A stretch of 64,000 nt of DNA. Source: Bacteroides coprosuis DSM 18011. GTDB lineage: Bacteria > Bacteroidota > Bacteroidia > Bacteroidales > Bacteroidaceae. The notes under the pieces were generated by a model that was not told where the DNA came from, made no database searches, and was given only the letters and a program-made list of their open reading frames with translations. Position numbers and translations under genes: made by a program. Location: NCBI GenBank assembly GCA_000212915.1, contig CM001167.1, positions 2,286,780 through 2,350,779 of the forward strand. The letters run 5' to 3'. Positions 47,166 to 57,645 of the stretch are shown here, one piece after another (position 1 is the first letter of the stretch; each line of letters starts with the position of its first letter).

Positions 47166-47208
47166 CAACAAAAGGTCAACGAGTACTCAACACTCGCTGA
47201 CCTTTTAC
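47166..47208 (+). terminator. Terminator after GIY-YIG-like gene 1
   Basis: An imperfect 14-bp stem (AAAAGGTCAACGAGT with ACTCGCTGACCTTTT) ends in a T stretch; a single mismatch is present. Confidence 0.7.
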
Positions 47209-47367
47209 TTCTGACTAAAAGATAATTTATTTTACTTTATATCATTCTAATATACTATAAAGCCTATTTTATGTGACAAATAGTAAATATCAGGGCGTGT
47301 ATTTGTTAAAGTGCTGAATATTGCTATTTTATGAGTGTTATTAATCAAGATTCACTTAGTTATAGAT

Positions 47368-47733
47368 ATGATAAAATTGGGCGAAAAATTAAGAGTTAGC
47401 GGAGCTTCGGGTAAAGAATATTTCTTTGAAAAATATTTCATTCATCGAGCTTTTAAACCTCACTTTGAAGCAGAGAAAGGGATATACCTTTTTTTGAAGA
47501 AAAAGAATAACGGGAAATACGATCCTATTTATGCTGGACAGACAGACCAACTGCATGAGTGTATTAATCGTCGAGATAAAGGGAATTGTGTTGTGAAATG
47601 CCGACCCAATCGTGTTTGCATTTTAGATGAACCACTAGAAACAATGCGCAAAAATGTATTGGAAGATATTCTAGCTAATGAGAAGTACGAGTTCTCTTGC
47701 AATACCCTGATAGAGGAAAGTATTTCTATTTAA
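47368..47733 (+). CDS. GIY-YIG-like small protein 2
   Basis: 121 residues from ATG 47368 (MIKLGEKLRVSGASGKEYFFEKY); the longer reading from GTG 47335 has no support. The core KGIYLFLKKKNNGKYDPIYAGQTDQLHECINRRDKGNCVVK fits the GIY-YIG fold with the Arg of the second helix (NRR), and VLEDILANEKYEFSCN keeps both the Glu and the terminal Asn. It could therefore be catalytically competent, unlike its upstream paralogue. N-terminal 'KLRVSGASGKEY' occurs widely in this orphan family. Substrate is unknown. Confidence 0.65.
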   Translation: MIKLGEKLRVSGASGKEYFFEKYFIHRAFKPHFEAEKGIYLFLKKKNNGKYDPIYAGQTDQLHECINRRDKGNCVVKCRPNRVCILDEPLETMRKNVLEDILANEKYEFSCNTLIEESISI

Positions 47734-47759
47734 AACAATTATACTCTTATTTATAAAAG

Positions 47760-47803
47760 TAAAGCGAGTTAAGACCTTTTATAGGGTGTTAACTCGCTTT
47801 TCT
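47760..47803. terminator. Bidirectional terminator between convergent genes
   Basis: A 12-bp stem (47761-47772 with 47789-47800) with A- and T-runs on either side serves both the GIY-YIG-like gene 2 and the gene at 47807. Confidence 0.8.
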
Positions 47804-47806
47804 ATT

Positions 47807-48505
47807 TTAATAATTTATTCTACGTATCTGACATTCATAAGGTTCACCTTCTTTATAACAGATGCGTGTGGTCCAGTTTCCTTTATGATCTACTTCTTCA
47901 TACTTATATTGGTATAGGATGGGGGCTTGATGAGGGTTAATCTGTTTGTAACTCACCTCTCTTTTTTGTTTATACTTATACTCTTCTACCTGCATACCCT
48001 CTGCACAGGGAGTAAGGATATGCAAAGGTTGCCCATACCTATTTCTCTCTTCCTGATAGGCTTCTTGTTCGCCTTGCTGAGCATAGGTATGCCGCCCTCT
48101 TTCTTGAACCCGATAAAGTTCTGGCAGTAAAGTTCCATCTTGATAAACTTGGTAATGAAAACCTTCACCATCTTGCTCAACAAGCATTTTAGTAAGGGTA
48201 GAAAATCGGTCTTTTACCTCTTGATGTAGCATCACCCCACTACGGTCGAACGAGTAAAACACACGCTTAAAATCGTTGGATAGGTTATCATCTACTTCGA
48301 GATAGATTACTCGTCCACTCTCATTAAAGTACGTGTTAATATGTTGTTTCATTTGTCCTTTACTCCCTAGGGAATAATCGTAGATAGAAACTTCTGTACT
48401 CTTGGCACGTGTCAGTAAGTCACCAAAATATCGCACCAGCTGCTTTCTTGTGGCATAGGCTATCACCCATATAGGTATAAAAAGGAGTAGAAGATTTTTG
48501 AGCAT
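47807..48505 (-). CDS. Membrane-anchored hypothetical protein, paralogue of the next gene
   Basis: 232 residues. N-terminal hydrophobic segment (LKNLLLLFIPIWVIAYATRKQ) that may anchor it. The rest consists of short beta repeats with Y/W and polar turns (HINTYFNESGRVIYLEVDDNL; FYSFDRSGVMLHQEV; YQVYQDGTLLPELYRVQ; YKYEEVDHKGNWTTRICYKEGE). The final repeat resembles YEYDEYGNWVKCIF of the upstream gene, so the two are divergent copies. Such 'YDxxGNW' repeats are typical of secreted Bacteroidetes proteins. Function unknown. It lies 9 bp downstream of 48515. Confidence 0.6.
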   Translation of the reverse strand: MLKNLLLLFIPIWVIAYATRKQLVRYFGDLLTRAKSTEVSIYDYSLGSKGQMKQHINTYFNESGRVIYLEVDDNLSNDFKRVFYSFDRSGVMLHQEVKDRFSTLTKMLVEQDGEGFHYQVYQDGTLLPELYRVQERGRHTYAQQGEQEAYQEERNRYGQPLHILTPCAEGMQVEEYKYKQKREVSYKQINPHQAPILYQYKYEEVDHKGNWTTRICYKEGEPYECQIRRINY

Positions 48506-48514
48506 CGTATGTTT

Positions 48515-49264
48515 TTAGTATTTAATCTCCCTGAGAATGAGTTTTTTAGATTCCGACTGACTGAATATACATTTCACCCAGTTTCCATACTCATCGTATT
48601 CTAGGTATTCTATGTTTGTTATTTTGGGTAAGACTTGATCGTTCAAGATGGTTCTTATTTTATACAATTGCTTCTCCTTGTAGAGATATTGATACTCTAC
48701 TCTATAGTCTTTTGTGCGGTAACTATGAATCAGAGGTTGCTCATAGCTGTTTAGCACTAGGGAATCTACAGCTGTATCAGTACGAGTAAGAATCTGATTT
48801 GACTTGTACTCTATCACCGTTTTTTCTTGATTATACAAGTTGCCGTTCTTATCTTCATTCCGATAGATACGTCTGCCTTGCTCTGTCTTTTGATAGTTGG
48901 TAAACACAAATACAGAATCATTGACTACGCCATTGGCTATAATTCTACTCCCCAGTTTTTCGAGTTGGCCTTGGGCATTGTAAAAGAATATCTTATTAAA
49001 CTTCTTATTGCTAAAATGATCGATATCCTCTTCGGATGATATTTTACCATTGGGATAAAAGGTGGTAGTTCTAGCTAGCGAGGGCATACTCGACTGAAGT
49101 TCCCACTCCCCTGTTGTGGCATTGCGCACCATAGGGAAATGAAACTGTTTTACTGCCCGTGCCGGTACTAATAAATCGGCAAAGCCCACAGGAGGTTTCT
49201 TTCTTTGACTAAATGCAGTTACACTAATAGCAAAAAATGCGATTAGAAAAGATAAAGTCTTCAT
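48515..49264 (-). CDS. Secreted hypothetical protein with YD-like repeats
   Basis: About 249 residues from the Met at 49264, which gives a normal SPI signal (MKTLSFLIAFFAISVTAFSQ); the upstream start at 49297 adds 11 residues without support. The mature part has successive strands TTTFYPNGKISSEEDI, KIFFYNAQGQLEKLGS and IEYLEYDEYGNWVKCIFS, like toxin-WG or YD-type repeats. It forms a two-gene unit with 47807-48505. No family is recognised with confidence. Confidence 0.65.
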   Translation of the reverse strand: MKTLSFLIAFFAISVTAFSQRKKPPVGFADLLVPARAVKQFHFPMVRNATTGEWELQSSMPSLARTTTFYPNGKISSEEDIDHFSNKKFNKIFFYNAQGQLEKLGSRIIANGVVNDSVFVFTNYQKTEQGRRIYRNEDKNGNLYNQEKTVIEYKSNQILTRTDTAVDSLVLNSYEQPLIHSYRTKDYRVEYQYLYKEKQLYKIRTILNDQVLPKITNIEYLEYDEYGNWVKCIFSQSESKKLILREIKY

Positions 49265-49453
49265 AGTTTGTTGTGTCAAGGTTTTGTCATTTGGCAAGAT
49301 ACAACAAATGCTTTAGTATTTAGAAATATAAAAAGAAAAGATTCGATAAACTCTCCTACCCCATTACTTGTGTTTTTCTAAAGATGACTAAGGAAGTGTG
49401 GTGATTTATCTACAGATTTCTATTCTCTTTCTATTCATCCTTACAAGACATAA

Positions 49454-49492
49454 ATAGAGAGTCCAAACATGCATGCTTGGACTCTCTTTGTT
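49454..49492 (-). terminator. Terminator of fim locus 2
   Basis: An 11-bp perfect stem (49456-49466 with 49477-49487), with a loop containing GCATGC, directly follows the stop of the last fimbrial gene. Confidence 0.75.
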
Positions 49493-52309
49493 TTATTTAG
49501 TATTGTTTATGTATTCTACGCCGAAAGTAATAATCGGATAGTCATAGTATTCTGTTTTTATTTTTTTCATAATAGGAACTTTATGATAGTTTGTGATTGT
49601 ATTACCAACCTTACCATACATTTGCTTCAGGGGACGGAGAATATCATTTGTCAAAGCTATGTTATAAATATCCAATGTAGTATCATAAATCTTATTTTCA
49701 AAAAAAGCAGATGATCCAAACCACCAATAATTTGTACCCGTGGGTCTCAATCCTAATAAACTTTTACTTTTTACCAACTTATTATTATATTTTATCAATT
49801 GGATATTTCCAGCAATAGAATTTATATTTCGCTGATACTTCTCTACGATTGGTGCAGTATTCACCAGGCATAAGCCTAATCTAATATCATTGTTATCATA
49901 GGATATTTTCGTTGAGAGAACTGGTTTAGTAAATTTATCGTCACTCCAGATAATACCTGGCTCTCCATACATTGTACGGTTTAGAGTAAACTCATCATTA
50001 CTTCCTATTAGTTTGTAATCTCGTGTAGCATTACTATGCGAGCAATGCATAATTAAACGATAATGCTCTGTGCCAATAGTACGTCCTGTTTCTGCAATAT
50101 TTTCTTTATAGATTTCATTCAACTTATCCCAGTGTGATTTAACTTCATCATTGTTTCTATCATCAATATTGGTCATTAAATAAAATATAGCATGATAGTG
50201 AGACATATTTATTATTGTTTGGTTATTATTATCATTAGGCACTATTCTTAACTCAAAATCTGAGTAAGAAACCTCATGATCTTTTTTTTCATCTTCAAAA
50301 TATAAATTAGCACGAACACGTTTTCTAAATTCACCATACTGATAACCTTTAGGATCACTCTCATTAGCTCCCCAAAACAATATTTTATAAAAATCACCAG
50401 GCTTATCTGTTCCAACAATAGGCACTCTAAATCTTAGCCTATCCACTCTATTAGAAGATTGTTTTTTATCAAAATAAGGATCAAGCTGCTCCGAGAGGTC
50501 TATCTCAAAATCATATATAAGTGTATCACGTACAACTAGATTCTCAACATCTTTCCCATTTTCTTTGAAATTGTTTATAGTTGGACCAAAACCTTGATAT
50601 TTCATTTGAAATGAACCTGTTTCCCCCTTGGGGTCTAGTGTAAAACCATCACATTTAAAATGCATGTCATCGATGGTGTTTGTCACAAACTCCTCAACGT
50701 TTATTTCTTCATCTCCCCCTACTTTGTACACGAATTTTACATCCAAGGCACGATTTACAAAAGGGATATTAGGTTTAGGCTCATGAACAGCATAAAATAC
50801 CTGATTGCCTGAAGCACCACTAACCGTTTCAGAAGTATTCCAAGAAGCATCTGTTATTCTAAAGTATTCTAAAAGCTTACCGTATCTAACATGGAAAGGA
50901 CCAAAGTCGTGCTTTCTCTCATAGTTTATAGTGATAGATAATTCTTGTTCATTAAAATCTTCTTGATAAGGTATTTTTAAGTACCACTTTACCCCTGTTA
51001 CAAGCTCTACTTCATTTGACAGAGGAATAGTAGTAGCAGTGCCATCCTTTTTTACATCTACCATTAATTTTTTATTTTCTAAGAACTTCTTAATCTCTGT
51101 ACTAGTAAAGTTTGTCTGTATAGAGAGTAGGATATCTTCCTCTTTTAAGTGGTTTTTTTTGCTTACTCCTATACCAATGTATTTACCATCGGAATCATAA
51201 TGCATATCTAATATGAAATCCTCCCAAGTAGCCATTTCATACTCTATTTTTTGGTAAATATTATCTAGTGCATCTTCTTTATTTGTAGAGCCCGAATTCT
51301 CACCTACCCCCGTTATAGTGAACACATAATGGTTGTTTCGTACTACTGGAAGTAAATTTAAATCTTCAGAATCACCCTCTCTAAAATCTATACGATAGAA
51401 TTTATCAGCAATTTTAACAACTAAACAGGCACAATCTTTTTTGTTATTAGAGTAAGCCTCTGTTAAGTAGTAGCTTAATTCACTTAAGCTCTCATCATCA
51501 GTTTTAGACTCAGAAAGTAATTGAAACCACTCTTCTGATGATGATTCATTTACATTTAGTCCCCAAAAAGAAGAATCGTCTTTATAAGGAATATTACCTA
51601 TCTTATTAGCTTTATGTAACCAAACTTCTGTAATCTTTTGATTTGCTTCTTTAAAAGAAAGAGAGACCTTAGCTACAGCAGGAATTAATGGCACGTCCAC
51701 CTGAGTGGGTGTAGTGGGTGTTTTATTATTCTCCTTATGATAGAAAGCATAAAGCTCAGCCCACAAAGGTATGGATTTCGTAATGTCCTCTTTAGTTTTA
51801 CTAAAAATATCACTTAAGGGAAAAGTCAAAGATGACGAAAGATCACTTAGCGTAGTCTCCCCAGGCTTAAGTGTTGTTGGCAATTCTGTATTAGCAACAA
51901 CAACTAGGTTGTAAGTCGTTTTTTCTTCTGCTTTAAAACTAAAAGAGTAATGAAAGTTCTTCTCCTCTTTTTTAATAAGCTTCAAATTTTTCACAACTTC
52001 TACTAACACATCCTCACCGTGCAAACCTTCACTCTCATCAGCTCGTTGCTTGCTATCTATTTGTATAGTGTTTTTCGCCTTAAATATTAAAAAATGTAGT
52101 GATCCAAAAGGAGATTCACTCTCTGAATCTGCACGCGTAAATATAGGTTTCTTTAAATGGTCTACACTTATATTTACCTTAAATTGCTCTCCTTCCTCTA
52201 TTAAGTTGTCTGTAGAAGCATCTACTAAATCATCATTTATACATGATGAGCTCAAAATTAATAAAGGTAATATTGTTATGAGCCATATATATCTATTTAG
52301 TTTTTTCAT
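49493..52309 (-). CDS. Large fimbrial accessory/tip lipoprotein (fim locus 2)
   Basis: 938 residues; SPII signal LPLLILSSSCINDD. Residues 35-360 have the fimbrillin-type pattern (FGSLHFLIFKAKNTIQIDSK; TTYNLVVVANTELP; IPAVAKVSLSFKEANQKITEVWL; VVRNNHYVFTITGVGE, the 'RNxxYxxxI' strand). The C-terminal half is a large extra region (RFRVPIVGTDKPGDFYKILFWGANESD; MSHYHAIFYLMTNIDD) with a final GLRPTGTNYWWFGSSAFFENK segment that resembles the end of the next gene upstream (HLWLGSSYFFIDK). It is the last gene of the locus and a candidate tip adhesin. Confidence 0.65.
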   Translation of the reverse strand: MKKLNRYIWLITILPLLILSSSCINDDLVDASTDNLIEEGEQFKVNISVDHLKKPIFTRADSESESPFGSLHFLIFKAKNTIQIDSKQRADESEGLHGEDVLVEVVKNLKLIKKEEKNFHYSFSFKAEEKTTYNLVVVANTELPTTLKPGETTLSDLSSSLTFPLSDIFSKTKEDITKSIPLWAELYAFYHKENNKTPTTPTQVDVPLIPAVAKVSLSFKEANQKITEVWLHKANKIGNIPYKDDSSFWGLNVNESSSEEWFQLLSESKTDDESLSELSYYLTEAYSNNKKDCACLVVKIADKFYRIDFREGDSEDLNLLPVVRNNHYVFTITGVGENSGSTNKEDALDNIYQKIEYEMATWEDFILDMHYDSDGKYIGIGVSKKNHLKEEDILLSIQTNFTSTEIKKFLENKKLMVDVKKDGTATTIPLSNEVELVTGVKWYLKIPYQEDFNEQELSITINYERKHDFGPFHVRYGKLLEYFRITDASWNTSETVSGASGNQVFYAVHEPKPNIPFVNRALDVKFVYKVGGDEEINVEEFVTNTIDDMHFKCDGFTLDPKGETGSFQMKYQGFGPTINNFKENGKDVENLVVRDTLIYDFEIDLSEQLDPYFDKKQSSNRVDRLRFRVPIVGTDKPGDFYKILFWGANESDPKGYQYGEFRKRVRANLYFEDEKKDHEVSYSDFELRIVPNDNNNQTIINMSHYHAIFYLMTNIDDRNNDEVKSHWDKLNEIYKENIAETGRTIGTEHYRLIMHCSHSNATRDYKLIGSNDEFTLNRTMYGEPGIIWSDDKFTKPVLSTKISYDNNDIRLGLCLVNTAPIVEKYQRNINSIAGNIQLIKYNNKLVKSKSLLGLRPTGTNYWWFGSSAFFENKIYDTTLDIYNIALTNDILRPLKQMYGKVGNTITNYHKVPIMKKIKTEYYDYPIITFGVEYINNTK

Positions 52310-52317
52310 CGTTACTA

Positions 52318-55259
52318 TTATTTTATACTTTTACCACAACTTTTAATTGCCCAGTTCATTATATTAATAAAGAACTTTGAATTCTCTATCTCAACTCTGC
52401 TAGCAGGAAAGGGATTAAAAAGATCTAACTCATCTAGATTAGTCAATAAACCTCCTGCAACTGAGAAATTTGATTTTGTATCTGGTTTATCTCCAGCAAG
52501 ATTCATTACTTTATCAATAAAGAAATAAGAAGAACCAAGCCACAAATGATTACCACTATCACCACTTTTATATAAGAGAGCTGGGGGATTGTCAGAAAAA
52601 ATATTTATATCAGTAAACACCTCAATCCGTGAGAGAACGTTATACACTGTAGATGTCCAATTTTTTTTATTTAAAAATTGAAAATCTCTGTATATAATTC
52701 TAGTTACATTAAAAGGCTCTTTATCCTTATAAGGAAAACCAACCTTTTTCGACTTTAAGGAGTATGGGCTATTTAATATAGCATCTTCTTCTTTAAATTC
52801 AATAGCTCGCTGATTTGAAAAGAAATAAGAAGATCGATTCACCTGTTCATCCAGTATAGGATCTATATAAGTTTCGCTAAATGCTGAATACTTCCCAGAG
52901 CTAGGAGTTTGTATTAGAACTTTATTCTCATTAGTAGCAAATGCTTTCAAAATTTCTCCTTGACTCATTTTTATTACTGGATCGGATATAAAATACAATA
53001 TCAAAACTATCTAAACCTTTTATATACTGATCTTCTATCGTTTTGGCATCACGAATACTCGGCGCCCAATATATAATATTCCGCGGCTCATTGTCAAAGT
53101 TATAATTATATTTAGTAGCATACCATCTAAACTCGAAGGGCTTAACACGAATAAGTTCATTCTCAACCAAAGAAGAGTTCTTTTCCAGTAAATCTAGAGT
53201 AAATATAGAAGGTGAGCGAAGAAGTTTAGATAAATTTACATACTTATCTTCATGACCAGGCTTGCCATCATAAGCATAGTCATCAGCAATAAATAGTATT
53301 CTGAGATTTTCTGCAATTGGTTTAGCCATTTCTATAGGTTTTGGCGTAACAGGATTTGTAAATTGACCAATAAGCTTAATCTTATTTATTGTCCCCTCTT
53401 TCGTATTTGCTTTCTCACTAAACTCAATGGTATAAGTAAAAAGATCTTCCCCTTCTTTTAAAGGAGTGCCAGAGCTCGTAATTTCATATGGGTAATATGA
53501 AATTGAATCTATTACCTTAGAAGTAGCACTTCCAGTAAACGAATAATCGTTTACTGCATCAGTTGATATTTTAACAGTCTTAGGATCTCCATTATACTGT
53601 GTAAAAACATTCTGATGGATGTTTACTGATAAATAACTGCTGGCATCAAGAGCCACTCCAGCATAATAAGAACCTTTAGTCTCTACTTGAAAATTCTTAT
53701 CATTAGGATCTATCATCTCGGTGTTCTGTTTTGGAAAGTAAACTCTCAATGGAATCCTCATTTTATTTATTTGATCCAAAGACTTCACTAATACATATAA
53801 TGTAAAGTAGGGTTTAGGTGATTCTAACGCTCTCTCCCATTGATCTTTATCCAAAGTTATACTAAGGCTAAATTCTTCGGCTATAACATCGTCTGCTTTG
53901 TCATAAAAAGAAGCTGCAAACGGATTCACTTCAGGGTTTTCTACTGCAATCCTACTTCCAATAATATTTGAAGCTAATGATATTGTTTTTGTTATTGTAT
54001 TATTACCTGCTGAATTGGAATCATGTTCATCTTTATAGTTAAAGTAGATATTCCTAGATTGATTTTCGCCTGTGAACTTTAAAAACTCATCAGGATCGAG
54101 AGGATTTCCTTCAAATTCTATATCTGAGTTTATTTCATTCCATTCAACAACATAAAGAGTAGCTTCTATTTGATCATCTTTTCTTAGAGCATCATCGGGA
54201 TTTTCTGCACCCTCTCCTTCCACATGAGTTACCTTAACCACATAGTGGCGATTTCTAAGGATGGGTTCAGTCTTTTCTTTATCGAAGCCACCACTTTCTG
54301 ACATCTTAGGTATGTCTAGTCGATAGTAAGATATTTTAGAGTCTTCATCTTTTTTCAATCCCAGAACAAAGCAGGTTGTTTTATCTACATCATCTCTTGA
54401 ACCTCCCTCATTTTCAGAGAGAATGATTGGGGTGGCTGACTGGATACCAAGGTCTACAAACTCAACCCAATTGGTATATTGAGTTTCATTTGTATTAAAA
54501 TCAGGCAAGGTAACTTTTGTGTTACTAGGAGTATTATTCCCTTCTAAAAAAGATGAATGTACATCCGAAGCATACCTCCCTTTACTTACAGCATTATGAA
54601 TATATAGCTCACCAAAGACAAGATTCTGATCGTTTGATTTAATATCTATAGTTACCTTGGCTACCGAACGGATCATATATATCGTACCCCACACTTGAGG
54701 GACCTTACTGATGTGTTTCGGGTCAGATTCGCCATACATAGGTAAATATTTATCTTTCCAGAAATAATCTTCTTTATCTTTATCTAAGTGGGTACTTTGA
54801 AAGTTTAGTTTTTTAATCAATGTCTCTTTAGGGAATCCTTTATAGGCAGACAAATCAGCATCAGATATATCTACATTAGCAATCAGTGCCAAGCTATATT
54901 GATCATTCTCTGTTTGACTAACCTTCAATTTTGTTGATACTAAAAACTCACCATTCTCCTGTTTTTTGATAGCGCTTACAGGAGCTTTATAGGCAAAAAC
55001 TGGACTCTCATTTGTATCGTGCTTAAAAACAAAGAACAGTCAAGGAGTTGATGTCGCTATCATATTCCGCCTTCTTTTGACTATTTTCTGTTCCACTTGA
55101 TCTTAAGAGTAACTCTGCATAAGCTTCATTGCTTGATAATCTATCTTCATCAGATAGAATAGAGTCGCCAACACAAGCAGATAATAAGGCAATAAAGAAA
55201 GCAAGCCCTAAAAACCAGAAGGACCTTACCTTTAATCTATTTATTGTTTTATAATTCAT
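52318..55259 (-). pseudogene. Large fimbrial accessory lipoprotein with two frameshifts
   Basis: Three open segments form one gene of about 980 residues. The first (55259-55023) has the SPII signal FFIALLSACVGDS and ends at LTVLCF, where one T too many (about 55027) shifts the frame; the sense resumes as FKHDTNESPVFAYKAPVSAI. The second runs to SFDIVF at about 52985. There it shifts again to SDPVIKMSQGEILKAF and ends at 52318. Domains are as in its downstream neighbour: fimbrillin-like N half (SVAKVTIDIKSN; ILRNRHYVVKVTHVEGE), a LRILFIADDYAYDGKPGHED region, and a C-terminal HLWLGSSYFFIDKV. With two lesions it is probably inactive. Confidence 0.65.
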
Positions 55260-55285
55260 TTGTTTTTATTTTTGGCTCTACTCTT

Positions 55286-56161
55286 TTACGAAATAGGAGT
55301 ATTAGTAATATTATCTTCTTCCCAGTCTAAAACCTGTACATGCATTTCCACACCATCGAATACTACTTCAATAATGATGGTAAAGTCTGTTTTACGTTCT
55401 AGGGTAAAATCTGGATATTTTTGCTCAACTAGTTTACGAACATCCACATTATAGGTAGATTCTTGGTTGAGTAAAATATCGATAGTCATAGGCGTTTTGC
55501 CTTTGTATCGCAGCACATGTAGGTATGCTCTTTGCATATCCTCTTCCTCTATATATTTCACTAGAGGGCTATACGTTATATTGTTGGGTTTTGTATCACC
55601 CATTTGAAAATTGTATTGCGGCATTAAGTTATTGACTCTCACTTGAGCCAGTCCTCCTTCTACACCGAAGATACGAACATCCACGCTAAGGTGTGCCGAC
55701 CTGTAATCTATAGTTTCATAGATAGCATGATTGTAATTATTTCTCTCTGATATTGTCCATGAATGAGTACCTAGATAGAGAGGGTCATTGGTCTCTATGG
55801 TTTTTATATTGGGATATCCATTGGTGCTCAAGCGAGCATCTTCTATATGCTGAATATCTGACAAAACGGAATGCTCACCAGCATTACCCCATGCCACAGC
55901 ATAATAATCACCTGGAGGTAATTGAATACCCAATCCTTGGTTGATCTGAGTTTGATCTATATCTCTTTGTAACACTAATTCGTTATTGCTATTATAGATC
56001 AATAATTTTGCAGAATGTATATAATCTCCTACCTCACCATTCTCTTCACTTACGTATGAAAAGTTCAAATAAGTATTTGGGCAATCGCTATTATCATCGT
56101 TGATGCAACAAGCACTAAGAAGCAATACCGAAAGGATGAGTATGTATTTGATGTTCTGCAT
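55286..56161 (-). CDS. Mfa2/FimB-type fimbrial anchor lipoprotein (fim locus 2)
   Basis: 291 residues. Lipobox LLLSACCINDDNSDCP followed by YLNFSYVSEENGEVGDYIHSAKLLIYNSNNELVLQRDI, the usual start of fimbrillin anchor proteins; then LPPGDYYAVAWGNAGEHS, PLYLGTHSWTISE and RSAHLSVDVRIFGVEGGLAQVRVNNL. It anchors and terminates the fimbria in the outer membrane. It lies between the major subunit gene and the broken accessory gene, the order seen in fim locus 1. No lesion is seen. Confidence 0.8.
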   Translation of the reverse strand: MQNIKYILILSVLLLSACCINDDNSDCPNTYLNFSYVSEENGEVGDYIHSAKLLIYNSNNELVLQRDIDQTQINQGLGIQLPPGDYYAVAWGNAGEHSVLSDIQHIEDARLSTNGYPNIKTIETNDPLYLGTHSWTISERNNYNHAIYETIDYRSAHLSVDVRIFGVEGGLAQVRVNNLMPQYNFQMGDTKPNNITYSPLVKYIEEEDMQRAYLHVLRYKGKTPMTIDILLNQESTYNVDVRKLVEQKYPDFTLERKTDFTIIIEVVFDGVEMHVQVLDWEEDNITNTPIS

Positions 56162-56187
56162 ATTTTTAAATTAATTTGTTAGAAAAA

Positions 56188-56240
56188 ATAAAGAGGGGAA
56201 AGCCGCCTTCCCTTTGGTAGACGAAACTACCCCCTCTTCA
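56188..56240 (-). promoter_or_regulatory. Structured intercistronic element after the fim-2 major subunit gene
   Basis: AAGAGGGG (56191-56198) pairs with CCCCTCTT (56231-56238). Inside lie two further possible small stems (GGAA/TTCC at 56197-56211 and GTAG/CTAC at 56217-56230). On the minus strand the structure is followed by ATTTTTTC. It probably acts as a leaky terminator separating the major subunit from the anchor gene, as at 17435-17468 in locus 1. Confidence 0.5.
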
Positions 56241-56268
56241 TTATATTAAGTTAATTGTTAAATATCTA

Positions 56269-57645
56269 CTAGTTAACTTCAGTAGTATAATTACCTTCTG
56301 TCCAGTCAAGAACCTTAACTGTAGCTAGAATATCTACAATCTGAGTTACTTGTGGTTCTTCTGTACCACCATCTACATCTGGAGAGAACTCTGTTTCATT
56401 TTCACCCTTCCAAGTTAAACCATCATTAAAGTTTAATTTATAGATATGACCACCAGAATAGATACCTTGTTTTCCTACATTCTCACCACCATCTTTATAA
56501 TTAAAGTTACCAATCGTGAACCATCTTATATCGTCTTTGGTTGCGAAGTTTTTATGAGAAACTTCTTCTCCTAGTGGTGTTTCATACTTAGCATAGTAAG
56601 TATCTGTCTCTGCTATATATTCAACAGCATAATATACTTTATTACCTTCTTTAGAGACTTTTACAGCATAGAACTTACCTTTGTTGTCATCATTTCCTTT
56701 AAAAATAACAGATGTCTCAACATTTTCTTCAGTAACATCACCCACTATATCTTGAACATTTACTGTTAAGTATGCTCTTGGATTCTTCTTAGACATCACA
56801 CAGTCATAAAGTGTAGAAGTTAAAGCGATATTAAATAACTGCTTATCACCATCGAATAAGTGGTTGGCTACAACTTGTTTGCCCCAATCAGTTATAGGTT
56901 GCTCCAACATAAATGCTAATTGATTCGTAGTTACATCAAGAGTTTTATTATCCTCTTTTACTCCTGTACCATTTATAGTATTACCACCTTTATATGCATC
57001 TCTATAACCCATAGGTATAATGTGAGACACATAAGCAGACTTTACCAAGTTTTTATTATACTGAATATTTTCAGACATTTCTACACGTGCTGCAATAGAC
57101 TTCATATTAGCAGTTACAGTATAAGTTGTCTTAGGTCCTTTTTTTCCTACCTCAACTTTATATTCTGTTTTCTTTCCCTCTAAATTATTATCTTGTGCTT
57201 TAAGCAACACATCAATAGCATATGCAGAGTTTGCAATACCTTTTAGAGTACCCGTAGGCTGAACATCTGCAATAGGAATATTTAAAGCTTCTTTTTTCTG
57301 TGCATCATTATTATACCCAATAATAACTAGTCTTGAAATACCATCTTTTACTGATACGTTTTTCATTTCTAATTTATAGGCACTACTCTCAGCATCTATT
57401 TTATCTACAAATACATCTCCTACTTTAGTTTCACCATCCATAAGATAAGCGATAACACCTTTTACTGAAGCAGTTTTTACTTCTACACCATCTTCTAAAA
57501 CACCTCTTGTTGCCGCTGTACCAGGTACAGATACAATTAATTCAATATCGCTCACTTGAGCCTCTACGTCTGTGGCAGGTGTAATACCGTCACTGTCATT
57601 ACTACATGCTGTAAATGCCAATAAAGCACCAGCTGTCATTAACAA
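56269..57645 (-). CDS. Major fimbrial subunit (FimA/Mfa1-type), fim locus 2
   Basis: About 458 residues from a TTG at 57645. SPII motif GALLAFTACSND, then SDIELIVSVPGTAATRGVLEDG, KGVIAYLMDGETKVGD, IARVEMSENIQYNK, and the C-terminal beta-strand VDILATVKVLDWTEGNYTTEVN typical of fimbrillins, which donate this strand in polymerisation. No ATG lies upstream. The in-frame DNA before TTG encodes KHFKFKN, just the basic n-region expected, and would begin at an ATT near 57669, so the true start is uncertain. It forms the shaft of a second fimbria. Confidence 0.75.
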   Translation of the reverse strand: MLMTAGALLAFTACSNDSDGITPATDVEAQVSDIELIVSVPGTAATRGVLEDGVEVKTASVKGVIAYLMDGETKVGDVFVDKIDAESSAYKLEMKNVSVKDGISRLVIIGYNNDAQKKEALNIPIADVQPTGTLKGIANSAYAIDVLLKAQDNNLEGKKTEYKVEVGKKGPKTTYTVTANMKSIAARVEMSENIQYNKNLVKSAYVSHIIPMGYRDAYKGGNTINGTGVKEDNKTLDVTTNQLAFMLEQPITDWGKQVVANHLFDGDKQLFNIALTSTLYDCVMSKKNPRAYLTVNVQDIVGDVTEENVETSVIFKGNDDNKGKFYAVKVSKEGNKVYYAVEYIAETDTYYAKYETPLGEEVSHKNFATKDDIRWFTIGNFNYKDGGENVGKQGIYSGGHIYKLNFNDGLTWKGENETEFSPDVDGGTEEPQVTQIVDILATVKVLDWTEGNYTTEVN

